In this document: in pieces, positions 33,679-43,486 of the stretch
How the letters are laid out: each line of letters opens with the position of its first letter
How positions within the stretch are numbered: the first letter of the stretch is position 1
Translations under genes and position numbers: made by a program
NCBI RefSeq assembly: GCF_923077115.1
Contig: NZ_CAKLPX010000002.1
Location: forward strand, 434,001 to 498,000
Length of the DNA: 64,000 bases
Direction: 5' to 3'
From: Sinobacterium norvegicum
GTDB lineage: Bacteria; Pseudomonadota; Gammaproteobacteria; Pseudomonadales; Sinobacteriaceae
The notes under the pieces: model-generated
The model's database searches: none
Told to the model about the DNA's origin: nothing
What the model saw: only the letters and a program-made list of their open reading frames with translations

Positions 33679-34158
33679 CTACAACAGCAGATCTCTGTCG
33701 ATGGCATGGTATTGGTCGGCGGCTAGGATAAGGGATTTTGCCGTCAATGCGGCCACGCCATAGGCCTCAGTGTGGACACCATAACGCTGCTTGACCCGCT
33801 CCAGCAAACGATCAAAATCGCCATCGCCGGATAGTAAGACAACGGTGTCGATCGACTCAGAGGCCGCCGCCTCCATGATGTCGATAGCAATGCCGACATC
33901 CCAGTCGCCCTTGGCGGAGCCGTCGCTTCGCTGGATATAGGGTTTGAGTAAGATCTCGAAGCCGATGTGATTGAGTGCCGCTTGGAATTTTTGTTGGCCA
34001 CTGTTACCACTATCAATGGCATAGGCCTTGGCCATGACAATGTTGCCTTGCTGAGCCAGTCGCTGCCATAATTTTTTATAGTTAAATTGCCTGCCATAGG
34101 CTTGTCGCGTGGTGTAGTAGATATTTTGGACATCGGCAAACACGGCAATGTTGTTCAT
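33679..34158 (-). CDS. NYN-domain (LabA/DUF88-type) PIN-like protein
   Basis: A 159-residue protein with the NYN variant of the PIN nuclease fold. Its acidic residues sit where the metal site is expected: FADVQNIYY at residues 7-15 (Asp and Asn), KGDWDVGIAIDIM near 84-96, and LLSGDGDFDRLLERV near 107-121. The family is thought to cut RNA, but many members are uncharacterised. It starts 15 bases after the stop of the MobA-like gene, so the two probably form an operon. No toxin/antitoxin partner is visible. Confidence 0.85.
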   Translation of the reverse strand: MNNIAVFADVQNIYYTTRQAYGRQFNYKKLWQRLAQQGNIVMAKAYAIDSGNSGQQKFQAALNHIGFEILLKPYIQRSDGSAKGDWDVGIAIDIMEAAASESIDTVVLLSGDGDFDRLLERVKQRYGVHTEAYGVAALTAKSLILAADQYHAIDRDLLL

Positions 34159-34173
34159 TGTATAGTCTCGGTG

Positions 34174-34779
34174 CTATTTTTCTTCGCGATTGTCGTGTTG
34201 CTGCCAGTGCAGCAACTCGTCACGGGTATCAATATCAATAGCGGCATTAGGCATTACAACGTGGCAGATATCAAATCTATCGTCGGATAATAAGCGTTTA
34301 GCGCCACGGTCGCCGCTCAGTTGTTGCAGTTGCTTAAAACTATGAGGGGGGAAAATTGCCGGTACCCCTGGGCTATTATGATAGAAAGCGCAGCTAATAT
34401 TATCCCCGGTATAGGCTTGTAATAAACGCTGTAAATCCTCCGAGCAGAGGGCAATTTGGTCAGCTAATAAAATGAGGATGGCATCGTAAGAATAGTGTTT
34501 GTCGAGGTATTGCACGGCAAAGGCTATCGAGCTGCCGATGCCTTGCTGCCACTGACGATGGTGTATGACGCTGCCATGATAGTGACTCTTTGCCAGGTAA
34601 TGGCTGATGTCCTCATGCCAGGCTCCGGTGACAATATGACAATGACTACCGGTAATTGTATTGGAATGGTTGATTGCATGCTGCAATAAGGGCTGTTGGT
34701 TGAACAGGGCCAAGGCTTTGCAGCCGTTAAATCGACTGCTGGCGCCGGCGGCGAGGATGAGGGTGCCAATGGATGCCAT
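34174..34779 (-). CDS. MobA/MocA-like nucleotidyltransferase
   Basis: A 201-residue NTP-transferase-fold protein. The nucleotide-binding motif is LILAAGASSRFNGCKAL at residues 7-23, and the metal-binding region is ILILLADQIALCSEDL near 103-118, where the usual Asp is kept. YHNSPGVPAIFPPHSFKQL corresponds to the conserved G-P-P-A-F block. The closest relatives are MocA-like CTP:molybdopterin cytidylyltransferases, although no molybdoenzyme is nearby and other NDP-coupling reactions are possible. It precedes the NYN gene in a two-gene unit. Confidence 0.8.
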   Translation of the reverse strand: MASIGTLILAAGASSRFNGCKALALFNQQPLLQHAINHSNTITGSHCHIVTGAWHEDISHYLAKSHYHGSVIHHRQWQQGIGSSIAFAVQYLDKHYSYDAILILLADQIALCSEDLQRLLQAYTGDNISCAFYHNSPGVPAIFPPHSFKQLQQLSGDRGAKRLLSDDRFDICHVVMPNAAIDIDTRDELLHWQQHDNREEK

Positions 34780-35017
34780 CTGCAGACCTTAATATATTGT
34801 ATTTAATGATAAAAGAAAATATTTTCCGACAGGAAATAGCCTTAACTATAATAGAGAGTATTGCCAGTAAGCGGCAAGCAATATTAATTCGTCGAGCTAA
34901 GTGCTCAATGTTAGTAGCTTTATCCCGTGGTAACCAATTACAATAGTCTCCGCAAATAATTCGAGCACAGCAAATTGATATTGCCGTCTCTCAATAATTG
35001 TCACACTCTGGAATCTC

Positions 35018-35917
35018 ATGAAAAATACCTGTGCCGCACTGCTTATTCTTTGCAGTCAACCGCTATGGGCTATCAATAATATTGATAGCAGCTTAATGCT
35101 AACGGTAGAAAACCCGGATCAACGTATTGTCGTCGCTCAGCAGGATGCCAGCGATGCCGATGCAGTCGAAGCCGAGCAGCACACTATCGAAGCCAGTGAC
35201 GATGTGGCGGCGGAGATGACGCTTAATATCAGCAATAATACCTCACCCTGGGAAGTAACGTTATTCGATAGTAACCCCAAGGAAGATCAGGAGAGATTGT
35301 GGTCGCAGACCAAGTTGGTGTTTGGCTTGGCCCTGGGTGTTGCCGGTACTATTGCGCTGCTGCCGGAAGATGTTTCAAATTGGGCTTCCAGCGACGAGGG
35401 CATGGGCGAGAAGTGGTGGAATAACGTCAGCAGTGGTCCGGTCTGGGATGAGGATGACCTGTTTCTCAACTACGTTGGCCATCCGTATTTCGGTGGTGTC
35501 TACTATATTACCGCCCGTTCTTCAGGTTATAACGAGTGGAACTCTTTTGTTTACTCGTTTCTGATGTCGACGTTTTACTGGGAGTACGGTATCGAAGCCT
35601 TTGCCGAGGTGCCGTCTATTCAGGATTTAGTTGTTACCCCGGTTGGCGGTTGGCTTTATGGTGAGTGGGCCTACCAGCAGAAGCTTGGGCTGGAAGAAGA
35701 AAAGATGGTTAACGGAGAGCTCAACGGTTGGCAGTCAACCGGTTTGTTCTTCCTCGACCCCGTTGATGCGATTGCCAAGGGCATTAACAATGTTGCCGGC
35801 GGCCAGGTGATTAAGAGCGGTACGGCGACGATTATGACTCAGCCAGCATTTTACCAGCCGATGCGTGGTGAAGAGCTGCAGGATTATGTTGGCTTTGCTA
35901 TTAACCTAGAGATGTAG
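35018..35917 (+). CDS. DUF3943-like envelope protein
   Basis: A 299-residue exported protein with a signal peptide (CAALLILCSQPLWA, cleavage near residue 19), an acidic Ala/Asp/Glu-rich linker to about 75, and one hydrophobic stretch at 107-123 (LVFGLALGVAGTIALLP). A conserved core follows: NYVGHPYFGGVYYITARSSGY, FYWEYGIEAFAEVPSIQDL and PVGGWLYGEWAY. This core matches the DUF3943 type, thought to be envelope-associated. It lies 8 bases before a small beta-barrel protein and is probably cotranscribed with it. Function unknown. Confidence 0.8.
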   Translation: MKNTCAALLILCSQPLWAINNIDSSLMLTVENPDQRIVVAQQDASDADAVEAEQHTIEASDDVAAEMTLNISNNTSPWEVTLFDSNPKEDQERLWSQTKLVFGLALGVAGTIALLPEDVSNWASSDEGMGEKWWNNVSSGPVWDEDDLFLNYVGHPYFGGVYYITARSSGYNEWNSFVYSFLMSTFYWEYGIEAFAEVPSIQDLVVTPVGGWLYGEWAYQQKLGLEEEKMVNGELNGWQSTGLFFLDPVDAIAKGINNVAGGQVIKSGTATIMTQPAFYQPMRGEELQDYVGFAINLEM

Positions 35918-35925
35918 ACCAAACA

Positions 35926-36462
35926 ATGAAAAAAATTATTGTGGCGCTAGCGCTATTACTTCCTGTTTTTAATGCCGCCAATGTACTGGCCGATGAAGTC
36001 ACCGTGGCCAATGTGGAGCTATCGGGTTCGCTGGGCTATTACGATGCGGATGACTCCCAGGTCAACGATTACGGCACGATGTTTGGTACCGGTATTGGTA
36101 TCAACTTTAGTGATAGTTGGGCGGTATTGTTAGAGTACAGTGCCTTGGCCTATGATGCGGAAATTGGCATCGATGACGTACCTGCCATTAAATATCACAT
36201 GACCAGCTATCACTATCTGCCGCTGGGCTATGACTTCTCGCTTTACGGTGTGTGGGGTATTGGCGAGGAAAAACGTGAGGAACTCGGTGAAACGATTACC
36301 GATACTCAAGGGCATTATGGTGTGGGCATTCGCTACCGAGTGAATAAAAACTGGGCAATACGGACTGACGTAAGAGATTTTTATAATTTTGATAGTAACT
36401 TTCATGAACCGGCATTGACTATGACCTTAGCCTTCAGACCGGGTAAGGGTGACGGCCGTTAA
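35926..36462 (+). CDS. small outer-membrane beta-barrel protein
   Basis: A 178-residue protein with a signal peptide (ALALLLPVFNAANVLA-D, cleavage near residue 22) and a series of alternating amphipathic strands rich in Tyr, Gly and Asp (ELSGSLGYYDADDSQVNDYG; IGINFSDSWAVLLEYSALAY; GYDFSLYGVWGIGEEK). The end is PALTMTLAFRPG plus a short tail. This fits an eight-stranded OmpA/OmpW-size barrel. It follows the DUF3943-like gene in an operon, which suggests a shared envelope role. Confidence 0.75.
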   Translation: MKKIIVALALLLPVFNAANVLADEVTVANVELSGSLGYYDADDSQVNDYGTMFGTGIGINFSDSWAVLLEYSALAYDAEIGIDDVPAIKYHMTSYHYLPLGYDFSLYGVWGIGEEKREELGETITDTQGHYGVGIRYRVNKNWAIRTDVRDFYNFDSNFHEPALTMTLAFRPGKGDGR

Positions 36463-36476
36463 CCGGTGAGACAGGC

Positions 36477-36510
36477 AATAAAAAAGGGCGAGTCATCGCC
36501 CTTTTTTATT
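36477..36510. terminator. bidirectional rho-independent terminator
   Basis: AATAAAAAAGGGCGA and TCGCCCTTTTTTATT form a perfect 15-base stem with a GTCA loop between the convergent barrel-protein and cardiolipin synthase genes, serving both strands. Confidence 0.93.
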
Positions 36511-36541
36511 GTTTAAAATACTGCATATTGAATGTTAAGGC

Positions 36542-38041
36542 TTATAAATAAGGGCTGAACAGTCGCGTAATACCATCGCGAAGTTGCTGCAGTTTTGGTC
36601 GTCGATTGAGGTCCTTCAGTGTGTAGTGCTTAGCCCGCGCGATTTTTTGATCGAATAGCTGATGGAGCTGTTCTGTAATTTCGCGTCCCGATAATTCGAT
36701 ATTGAGTTCGTAGTTTAAGCGCAGGCTGCGCTCATCCCAATTTGCCGAGCCGATAGAGGCATACTCGGCGTCAATCAGCATCAACTTGGAGTGATCGAAG
36801 GGGGGTGGGCTGAAATAGAACTGGCATCCCCGCGCTAACATATCGTTCATACTACCGCGCAGCGCCCAATCCATATAACTGTGATCGGAGCTGTCCGGCA
36901 GCAGGATTTCTACATTGACACCTCGAAGGGCAGCGGAGCAGAGGGCGGCGCTGATGGGGGCATCGGGCAGAAAGTAAGGTGTCAAAATTCGAATATGGTG
37001 ATGGGCGCTGTTGATGGCGTTAAGGAAGTGCCAACGCATTCTCTCTTCTTCGAAACTGGGGCCATCGGCAATCACCCGGCCAATACAGTTGCCAGCCTCA
37101 ATAATATTGTCGCTATACCAGATGTCGTCGGTGAGTTTTTCTTTGGTGGTAAAAGCCCAGTCGTTGGCAAAGGTTTCCTGTAGATAGTTGACCAAATAGC
37201 CTCGCACCAGAAAATGTAAATCAATGACGCCACCGTCGCCGTATTTTTCCGGCCAATACAGTTGGCTGATATTTAAGCCACCGGTAAAGGCTGTTTCGCC
37301 ATCGACAATCAGCAGTTTTCGGTGGTTTCTGAGGTTTGAAAATTGCGTCTTGATCAGCACGCGCATAAATACCTTGGCCGGTATTTTGTGTTTTCTTAAT
37401 GTCTTGATAACGGTGTTACGGCTTTTGTGTGAGCCAACGGCATCGATTAGTACGCGGACTTCAATACCTCGATTTTTGGCGGCGATCAACGCCTGACAAA
37501 ATGCCATGCCGGTGTCGTCATCATTGAAAATATAACTGAATAAACTGATGGATTTTTTTGCTTGAGCGATGGCGGCCAACATTTGAGGGTAGGCTTGATC
37601 GCCGCTGTTGAGGATGTCTATCTGACAATAGTGCTCAGCGGAGTAACCCAGATTTTTCCCGGTGGTGCTGATTGCCAGCCATTTACTGTCGCGCTTTATA
37701 CCGGAGTTTTTAGCGGTGATAGTGTTTAAATCGATTTTTGTTTCAGTGAGACGAAAATCCCCTTTGCGAAATTTTCGGCTGAGGCGATTGACCCCTAAAC
37801 AAACATAGAGAATAGAGCCGACTAAGGGGAAAATAACCAAGACACCGCGCCAGCCGAGGAATAAATACATCAGCGCCGATAGGCTGGGTGCCAGCAAGAT
37901 AAAGGTGAGCCAACCGAAGGCGGAATAAGAATTACGCTTATAGATAACCGCATGAACGCTGGTCATCAAACAGAACGTCGCCACGGCGCTGAGTAGTAAT
38001 AATTTCTCGAACGAAAAAACAAACTGGCTCTCTGCAAACAT
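36542..38041 (-). CDS. cls: cardiolipin synthase
   Basis: A 499-residue phospholipase-D-superfamily enzyme that joins two phosphatidylglycerols into cardiolipin at the inner membrane. Two N-terminal transmembrane helices lie at about residues 10-30 and 40-85. Two HKD motifs are complete: HRKLLIVDGETAFTGGLN near 235 and HSKLMLIDAEYASIGSANWDERS near 418. Length and order match ClsA-type enzymes. The gene begins 14 bases after the stop of the upstream ABC-2 permease, so it may be the last gene of that operon. Confidence 0.93.
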   Translation of the reverse strand: MFAESQFVFSFEKLLLLSAVATFCLMTSVHAVIYKRNSYSAFGWLTFILLAPSLSALMYLFLGWRGVLVIFPLVGSILYVCLGVNRLSRKFRKGDFRLTETKIDLNTITAKNSGIKRDSKWLAISTTGKNLGYSAEHYCQIDILNSGDQAYPQMLAAIAQAKKSISLFSYIFNDDDTGMAFCQALIAAKNRGIEVRVLIDAVGSHKSRNTVIKTLRKHKIPAKVFMRVLIKTQFSNLRNHRKLLIVDGETAFTGGLNISQLYWPEKYGDGGVIDLHFLVRGYLVNYLQETFANDWAFTTKEKLTDDIWYSDNIIEAGNCIGRVIADGPSFEEERMRWHFLNAINSAHHHIRILTPYFLPDAPISAALCSAALRGVNVEILLPDSSDHSYMDWALRGSMNDMLARGCQFYFSPPPFDHSKLMLIDAEYASIGSANWDERSLRLNYELNIELSGREITEQLHQLFDQKIARAKHYTLKDLNRRPKLQQLRDGITRLFSPYL

Positions 38042-38055
38042 AGTAAACCCTGTGA

Positions 38056-39162
38056 TTAATCGAGGCGTTGCTTAAAGCGAAGCAATGCCAATAACATGGT
38101 GACGATAAAGAAACCGACTAAGAACATCATATCACTGTGGATATCACTCAGTTCTGCTCCGCGTAAGATGACGGCGCGAATGATGCGCATAAAATGGGTC
38201 ATCGGTAGTATTTCTGCCAGCCATTGGGCCACCTTCGGCATAGCGACGAAGGGAAACATAAAGCCGGAGAGTAGCAGTGAGGGTAAAAAGAAAAAGATAA
38301 ACATCTGCATCGCCGCCAGTTGATTCTTCGCCAGTGTCGACAGCAGTAAACCAAAACCGAGGTTGGCAAAGATAAACACGGTACAGACCAAGAGTATCAG
38401 CGACAGGCTGCCAACAATGGGGACATCGAACAACTGTTGCCCGAGCAGCAATATTATCAGCGTTTGAATCAAGCCAATAATGACATAGGGAATGAGCTTG
38501 CCGGTCATCAATTCGACCGTTTTAACCGGTGTGGCGATCAGTAGTTCCATATTGCCGCGTTCCCGCTCTCTGACGATGGCGATGGAGGTGAACATGGTCA
38601 TGGTCATGGTGAGAATAACGCCGAGTAATCCGGGTACGGTAAAGAGTTCGGAACGCTGTTCGGGGTTGTACAGTAGTTGCACCGAGATTAACGGGTTTAA
38701 CTCGGCTAACGAGATCACTGCCCCCGGTTGAAACGGCATCGAACCAAGTGATTTTAACGCGCCAGCCAAGACCGTATCGGAGCCATCGACTACCAGCTGT
38801 GCTACGGGCTCACCGGTACCACTGTAGAGTCTTTGCTCGGCGTCGCGGGGGATGAATAAACCGGCGGCGGAGGAGCCGTTGCGAATGCTCTCCATCATTT
38901 CTTCTGGGGTGTTCATCTGTTGTTTGACCACGACCACCTGGGTGGCCTGAATATCCATAATCAGCTGGCGTGAAAAACTATTCTCGGCCTGGTCGACGAC
39001 GGTGATCGGCACATCGCGAATATTGGTATTGATGGTATAGCCAAACAATAACAGCTGGATCAATGGGATCATGATGACCATACCAAAGGTTAAACGGTCG
39101 CGTCGCAACTGAATAAATTCTTTTTGGCAGACGGCCCATATTCGCCACAGTGAAGCGCTCAT
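38056..39162 (-). CDS. ABC-2 type transporter permease
   Basis: A 368-residue inner-membrane permease. One helix lies near residues 24-45 (FGMVIMIPLIQLLLFGYTINT), a periplasmic domain at about 46-165, then five helices with the family segment FTSIAIVREREGNMELLI-like (here SIAIVRERERGNMELLIATPV) near 192-212. It overlaps the ATPase gene by 4 bases and acts with it and the HlyD-like lipoprotein upstream as a YbhFSR/YhiI-type exporter. Confidence 0.9.
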   Translation of the reverse strand: MSASLWRIWAVCQKEFIQLRRDRLTFGMVIMIPLIQLLLFGYTINTNIRDVPITVVDQAENSFSRQLIMDIQATQVVVVKQQMNTPEEMMESIRNGSSAAGLFIPRDAEQRLYSGTGEPVAQLVVDGSDTVLAGALKSLGSMPFQPGAVISLAELNPLISVQLLYNPEQRSELFTVPGLLGVILTMTMTMFTSIAIVRERERGNMELLIATPVKTVELMTGKLIPYVIIGLIQTLIILLLGQQLFDVPIVGSLSLILLVCTVFIFANLGFGLLLSTLAKNQLAAMQMFIFFFLPSLLLSGFMFPFVAMPKVAQWLAEILPMTHFMRIIRAVILRGAELSDIHSDMMFLVGFFIVTMLLALLRFKQRLD

Positions 39163-40091
39163 CCGTCACCTCGCGTAGCGATAACAAAAACATCTTCCAT
39201 CGAGGCCGGTATTGAGTCGACACGATAGTCGTTGCCGATTAATGCCTGTACATCGCAGGCGTCCATAGTGGATTGCTTATCGACCAGCAGGCGCAGGTCG
39301 AGGCCTACCTGAGTGACGGCATCGATATCGTCATGGGCTAATAATAGCGGCCGTAGGCCTGGGGTATTGTCGCCCTTGATCAAATATACTGCGGCATTGA
39401 TATTGTGTTTCAGTGTTTGCGTGTCGCCGTCGGCGACCATCTTACCGTTATCCATAATGGTGAGATAATGGCAGCGTTCGGCCTCGTCCATCAGGTGGGT
39501 CGACACTAATACGGTGGTGCCTTGATCGGCTAGCTGAAACAGGATCTCCCACATCTCACGTCGAGTGTTAGGGTCAACCTCGGAGGTTGGCTCATCGAGG
39601 ATGAGTAATTTGGGGGATTTTAAAATAGCAGCGGCGAGGGCCAGTCGACGTTTCTGACCACCGCTCATCGGGCCGACAATGGCGTGGCGAAATTCTAGCA
39701 GGCGAAAGGTGGCTAACACCTCGTCGATACGCTGTTGCAGTTGTTTTTTATCGATGCCGTTGACCCGGCCTAAAAACTGCAAGTTTTCACTGATCGTCAT
39801 GTCTTCATAGAGCGAGAAGCGCTGGGTCATATAGCCCACCTGCAGGCGAACTTGCTCAGCGTCTTTGGGTACGGCCATGCCGAGTACTTTAACGCGACCT
39901 TCGGTGGGCGTTAACAGGCCACACATCATGCGAATAGCCGTGGTCTTGCCCGAGCCATTGGGGCCGAGAAAGCCGTAGACATAACCGCGAGGAATCTTCA
40001 TCGTTAGATTGTCGACGGCGGTAAAGTCGCCAAACTTTTTGCTCAGGTTTTCAACCTCGATGACATATTCTGGGCTGGCGGCCACACTCAT
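39159..40091 (-). CDS. ABC transporter ATP-binding protein
   Basis: A 310-residue ATPase subunit. Walker A is GPNGSGKTT at about residues 39-47; the Q-loop is in GYMTQRFSLYED; the signature is MSGGQKRRLALA near 144; Walker B is LLILDEPTSEVDP near 165; and the switch histidine is in VLVSTHLMDEAE. After residue 220 a C-terminal extension of about 90 residues is present, as in exporter ATPases of the DRA/ABC-2 group. It overlaps both its neighbours by 4 bases, so HlyD-like, ATPase and permease are one transcription and translation unit. Confidence 0.95.
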   Translation of the reverse strand: MSVAASPEYVIEVENLSKKFGDFTAVDNLTMKIPRGYVYGFLGPNGSGKTTAIRMMCGLLTPTEGRVKVLGMAVPKDAEQVRLQVGYMTQRFSLYEDMTISENLQFLGRVNGIDKKQLQQRIDEVLATFRLLEFRHAIVGPMSGGQKRRLALAAAILKSPKLLILDEPTSEVDPNTRREMWEILFQLADQGTTVLVSTHLMDEAERCHYLTIMDNGKMVADGDTQTLKHNINAAVYLIKGDNTPGLRPLLLAHDDIDAVTQVGLDLRLLVDKQSTMDACDVQALIGNDYRVDSIPASMEDVFVIATRGDG

Positions 40092-41032
40092 GGCTTAACC
40101 ATTTGCAGTGGTATACCGACAGGCAGAGTTTGGGCATCGCTATCCAGCAGGTCGATCTCGGCGATATAGGATAAGCGCGCTCGATTATCTTCAGCCATGG
40201 CGTAATAAGGGGTGAAGGATGCCTGGGAGGCAATATAGCGAATGCGACCGTTTAGCGTGGTCTCTCGGCCATCAATCTTAATGCTGACCTCATCGCCGAT
40301 GGCGACCTGGCTGAGCCAGGGCTCGGGCAGATAGACTCTAGCCCATGGGGTATCGCCGGCCAGCAAGGTAGAGATGATGGCCGAGGTAGGTGGCTTATCG
40401 CCTAACTTAAATGGCAGGCTATCGAGTCTGCCGGCGCGTTCGGCGGTGACGATATAGCGGCTCAGTAATAGTTTTCCGTAGCGTAGGGCGGCGTCGGCGG
40501 CGGTCAGTTGCGCCTGTGCTTGCTCGATTTCTTCTGTGCGGTAGCCGGCTCTTAACGCATGCAGTTCTTCGCTGGCTTTTTTCTCGTTGGCGACACTGCT
40601 CTGGTAGCGGTTGTCAGCACTGTCGACATCGTTTTGGCTGTTGAGATTCTTGGCTCGCAGTTCCAGTTGCCGTTGGTAGGTTCTGTCTTTGGTGACGCGG
40701 TCGCTGGTGGCAGCATTGAGGGCGGCCTCAGCGGCGGTTACCCGCTCAGTACGATAACCCGCTCGTAGCTTTTCTAGCTGCCATTGGGCGACGCTAACAT
40801 TGGCCTCAAGCTGCGCCACTTTGGCTTGTTGCAACAGCGTGTCGAGTTTGAGTATTTGCTGGCCCTTCTCTAGCTGATCACCTTCGGCGGCATAGATTTC
40901 GACGATGGCTTCTGAGGCGATGGCGCGGGCATTGATTCGGTCCCATTCGAGGGTGCCGAGGGCCTGTGGCTGCTCATTTGAGCAGCCGACAATGGCCAGG
41001 GTGGTAACAGTGAGGAATAGATAGCGCAGCAT
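40088..41032 (-). CDS. HlyD-family adaptor lipoprotein
   Basis: A 314-residue periplasmic adaptor. The ATG at 41030-41032 gives a lipoprotein signal peptide (YLFLTVTTLAIVGC-SN, lipobox VGC at residue 14) and has AGGGA upstream; a longer reading to 41113 adds a region without signal character. It has the lipoyl half-motif region GTLEWDRINARAIASEAIVE, a coiled-coil region at about 75-190 with two similar segments (KLRAGYRTERVTAAEAAL and ALRAGYRTEEIEQAQAQL), then the barrel. It links the ABC exporter to an outer-membrane channel, possibly the TolC-like protein at 3112, as none is encoded here. Confidence 0.88.
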   Translation of the reverse strand: MLRYLFLTVTTLAIVGCSNEQPQALGTLEWDRINARAIASEAIVEIYAAEGDQLEKGQQILKLDTLLQQAKVAQLEANVSVAQWQLEKLRAGYRTERVTAAEAALNAATSDRVTKDRTYQRQLELRAKNLNSQNDVDSADNRYQSSVANEKKASEELHALRAGYRTEEIEQAQAQLTAADAALRYGKLLLSRYIVTAERAGRLDSLPFKLGDKPPTSAIISTLLAGDTPWARVYLPEPWLSQVAIGDEVSIKIDGRETTLNGRIRYIASQASFTPYYAMAEDNRARLSYIAEIDLLDSDAQTLPVGIPLQMVKP

Positions 41033-41134
41033 CGGGGCATCCCTGTGGCGAGTAGCAGAATGTTTAATTATATAATAATAGCCGCAATACCAACCCAGAG
41101 CATTGAAAAACAATGAAAAAGCACGATTACATGA

Positions 41135-42352
41135 TCATCGCCTAGGCAGCCTCGCCGAGAATACCGCGGCCAAGGCAATAAACAGTGCCGATACCCAGAG
41201 GCAGGCAACTAAACCGTATTGTTGAAATAGCCAACCTGACAACAGCGTGCCGATCAGTCGGCCCATGGCATTGGCCATATAGTAAAAACCGACGTCGAGG
41301 GAAACGGCGTCGCTGTTGGCATAGCTAACGATGAGGTAACTGTGCAGTGATGAGTTAATGGCAAAGACGACGCCGAAGAGTATTAAGCCCGCGAGCAAGC
41401 TTGTGAGGGGTGCAACATCGAGGGTTAAGGCGATGGCGATTGCCGCCGGTATCGCCGCTAAAATCAACGCCCAAGAAAGCGCCGTCTGCCCGTCGGCTGT
41501 CGCGCCTGTTGTGCGACTACCGGTAATACGGGGGGCGATGGACTGCACCAAGCCATAGGCGATAATCCACAGGGCGAGAAAGCTGCTGACCGACCAATGG
41601 CTCCAGCCAAATTCGCTGGCCAAGTATACCGGCAGGGCGATGACAAACCAGACATCGCGGGCGCCGAATAAAAAAAGCCGCGCCGCCGACAATAGATTAA
41701 TTGCTCGGCTCTTGCTGAAGATATCTTTGAATTTAGGCTTGAAGCTCGATTTGCCCAAGTCCTTTTTCAAAAAAATAACACTGCTCAGCCATACCATCGT
41801 CAGTGCGATCAGCATCACTAAAATAGCGTCGTGGAAACCGATCAAGCTGAGTAGTGCGCCGCCGAGGAAGAAACCGAGGCCTTTTAAGCTATTTTTCGAC
41901 CCGGTTAACAGCGCCACTAAGCGATAGAGTTTGTCCTGAGCGTTATCGTCAACGAGTAGTTTGACTGACGACTTTGCACTCATCTTATTCAAGTCCTTGG
42001 CAACACCGCTCAGCGCCTGCGCCGCCATAACCCACGCCACAGTGAGTTGTGCGCTTGGTACTAACAGCATGCTTAAGGCGGCTAATTGCAGGCCGAGACC
42101 AATATTCATCGTCCGGTTGAGGCCAATCCTAGCTCCCAGCCAACCGCCGACAAGATTGGTGACAACGCCGAAGAACTCATAAAAAACAAACAGCATGGCA
42201 ATGGCGAGGGCGCCGTAACCGAGCTGATGAAAATGCAGCACAATCAGCATGCGCAGGGCGCCATCGGTCAGGGTAAACGCCCAATAATTACCGGTGACAA
42301 TGAAGTATTGTCGCAGCGGTGATGCCACGGCAGGTGTTTTAGCTGAGATCAT
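41135..42352 (-). CDS. arsJ: organoarsenical efflux MFS transporter ArsJ
   Basis: A 405-residue major-facilitator protein with about 12 helices (NYWAFTLTDGALRMLIVLHF at the start). It is recognised as ArsJ because it lies 19 bases after the specialised GAPDH gene and downstream of arsR, the defining gene set for 1-arseno-3-phosphoglycerate export, and because of the conserved GVAKDLNKMSAKSSVKLL segment near residue 118. In the described system GAPDH makes the unstable arsenate ester from glyceraldehyde-3-phosphate and arsenate, and ArsJ pumps it out. Confidence 0.9.
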   Translation of the reverse strand: MISAKTPAVASPLRQYFIVTGNYWAFTLTDGALRMLIVLHFHQLGYGALAIAMLFVFYEFFGVVTNLVGGWLGARIGLNRTMNIGLGLQLAALSMLLVPSAQLTVAWVMAAQALSGVAKDLNKMSAKSSVKLLVDDNAQDKLYRLVALLTGSKNSLKGLGFFLGGALLSLIGFHDAILVMLIALTMVWLSSVIFLKKDLGKSSFKPKFKDIFSKSRAINLLSAARLFLFGARDVWFVIALPVYLASEFGWSHWSVSSFLALWIIAYGLVQSIAPRITGSRTTGATADGQTALSWALILAAIPAAIAIALTLDVAPLTSLLAGLILFGVVFAINSSLHSYLIVSYANSDAVSLDVGFYYMANAMGRLIGTLLSGWLFQQYGLVACLWVSALFIALAAVFSARLPRR

Positions 42353-42371
42353 GTTGTCGATGTCATCGTGG

Positions 42372-43385
42372 TTACTTGGCCTGATCCATTTGGCCTACCA
42401 TGCGAGCCAATTCGGCGGCGCGATTGGCGTAGCCCCACTCGTTGTCATACCAGACATAAAGCTTGAGCTGGGTATCGTTGATCACCATGGTCGACGGCGC
42501 ATCGATGATGCAGGAACGCGGGTCGGTCTTATAGTCGATCGATACCAGCGGCTTGGTCTCGTAGCCTAGAATACCCTGCAATTCGTTGTTGGCTGCGTGT
42601 TCAAATAGCTGGTTAACCTGCTCGACACTGACCGGTTGTTCCATCTCGAAGACGCAGTCGGTCAGCGAGGCGTTGGCCAGCGGAATACGTACTGCATGGC
42701 CGTTGAGCCGGCCCTTGAGCTCGGGGAATATGTGGGTGATGGCGGTCGCCGAGCCGGTAGTGGTCGGGATCAGACTCATGCCGCAGGCACGGGCACGACG
42801 AAGGTCTTTGTGGGGGGCGTCGAGAATGGTCTGGGTGTTGGTAATGTCGTGAATAGTGGTCATCGAGCCGTGCTTAATACCGATGCTCTCATGCAACACC
42901 TTGACCACGGGGGCCAGGCAGTTGGTGGTGCAGGAGGCGGCGGTGACAATGCGGTGTTGGTTTTTATCGTATAGCGCATCGTTAATGCCTATGACAATGT
43001 TGAGCACACCGTCTTCTTTTACCGGTGCCGTGACGACAACACGTTTTACCCCTTGATCAAGATACGGCTGCAGCAGTGCCTTGGTTTTCATCACCCCCGA
43101 GGCCTCAATCACCACGTCGCAGTCGGACCAATCGCTGTCGTTAATCGCACGATTGGCGCTGTAGGCGATGCGTTGCCCGTCGACCACGATGGTGTCGCCC
43201 TCGGCCTCGGCCTGATGATGCCAGCGACCATGCACCGAGTCGAAGGTGATCAGGTGCGCCTGGGTGGCGGCATCGCCGGCGGGGTCGTTGATGTGGACCA
43301 CCTCGATATCATCGTGGTCGAAGATGGCGCGGAAGGTGAGCTTACCCATGCGGCCAAAGCCGTTAATGCCTATTTTGATGGTCAT
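42372..43385 (-). CDS. ArsJ-associated glyceraldehyde-3-phosphate dehydrogenase
   Basis: A 337-residue type I GAPDH. The NAD-binding start is [16 protein letters not shown], the active-site cysteine is in [11 protein letters not shown] near residue 150, and the catalytic His is in [11 protein letters not shown]. The sequence resembles the arsenic-linked branch rather than the glycolytic GapA ([30 protein letters not shown]). With arsenate in place of phosphate it yields 1-arseno-3-phosphoglycerate, the ArsJ substrate. It follows arsR by 101 bases in the same direction. Confidence 0.93.
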   Translation of the reverse strand: MTIKIGINGFGRMGKLTFRAIFDHDDIEVVHINDPAGDAATQAHLITFDSVHGRWHHQAEAEGDTIVVDGQRIAYSANRAINDSDWSDCDVVIEASGVMKTKALLQPYLDQGVKRVVVTAPVKEDGVLNIVIGINDALYDKNQHRIVTAASCTTNCLAPVVKVLHESIGIKHGSMTTIHDITNTQTILDAPHKDLRRARACGMSLIPTTTGSATAITHIFPELKGRLNGHAVRIPLANASLTDCVFEMEQPVSVEQVNQLFEHAANNELQGILGYETKPLVSIDYKTDPRSCIIDAPSTMVINDTQLKLYVWYDNEWGYANRAAELARMVGQMDQAK

Positions 43386-43486
43386 ATAATCCTCGGTGTC
43401 GGCGCTTAAGCTGACGGCTGAACGTTGCTTATTAATGAGTGTAATAATAGTCGATGACAGTTGTGCGTTTTCAACCGGCTGCGACG

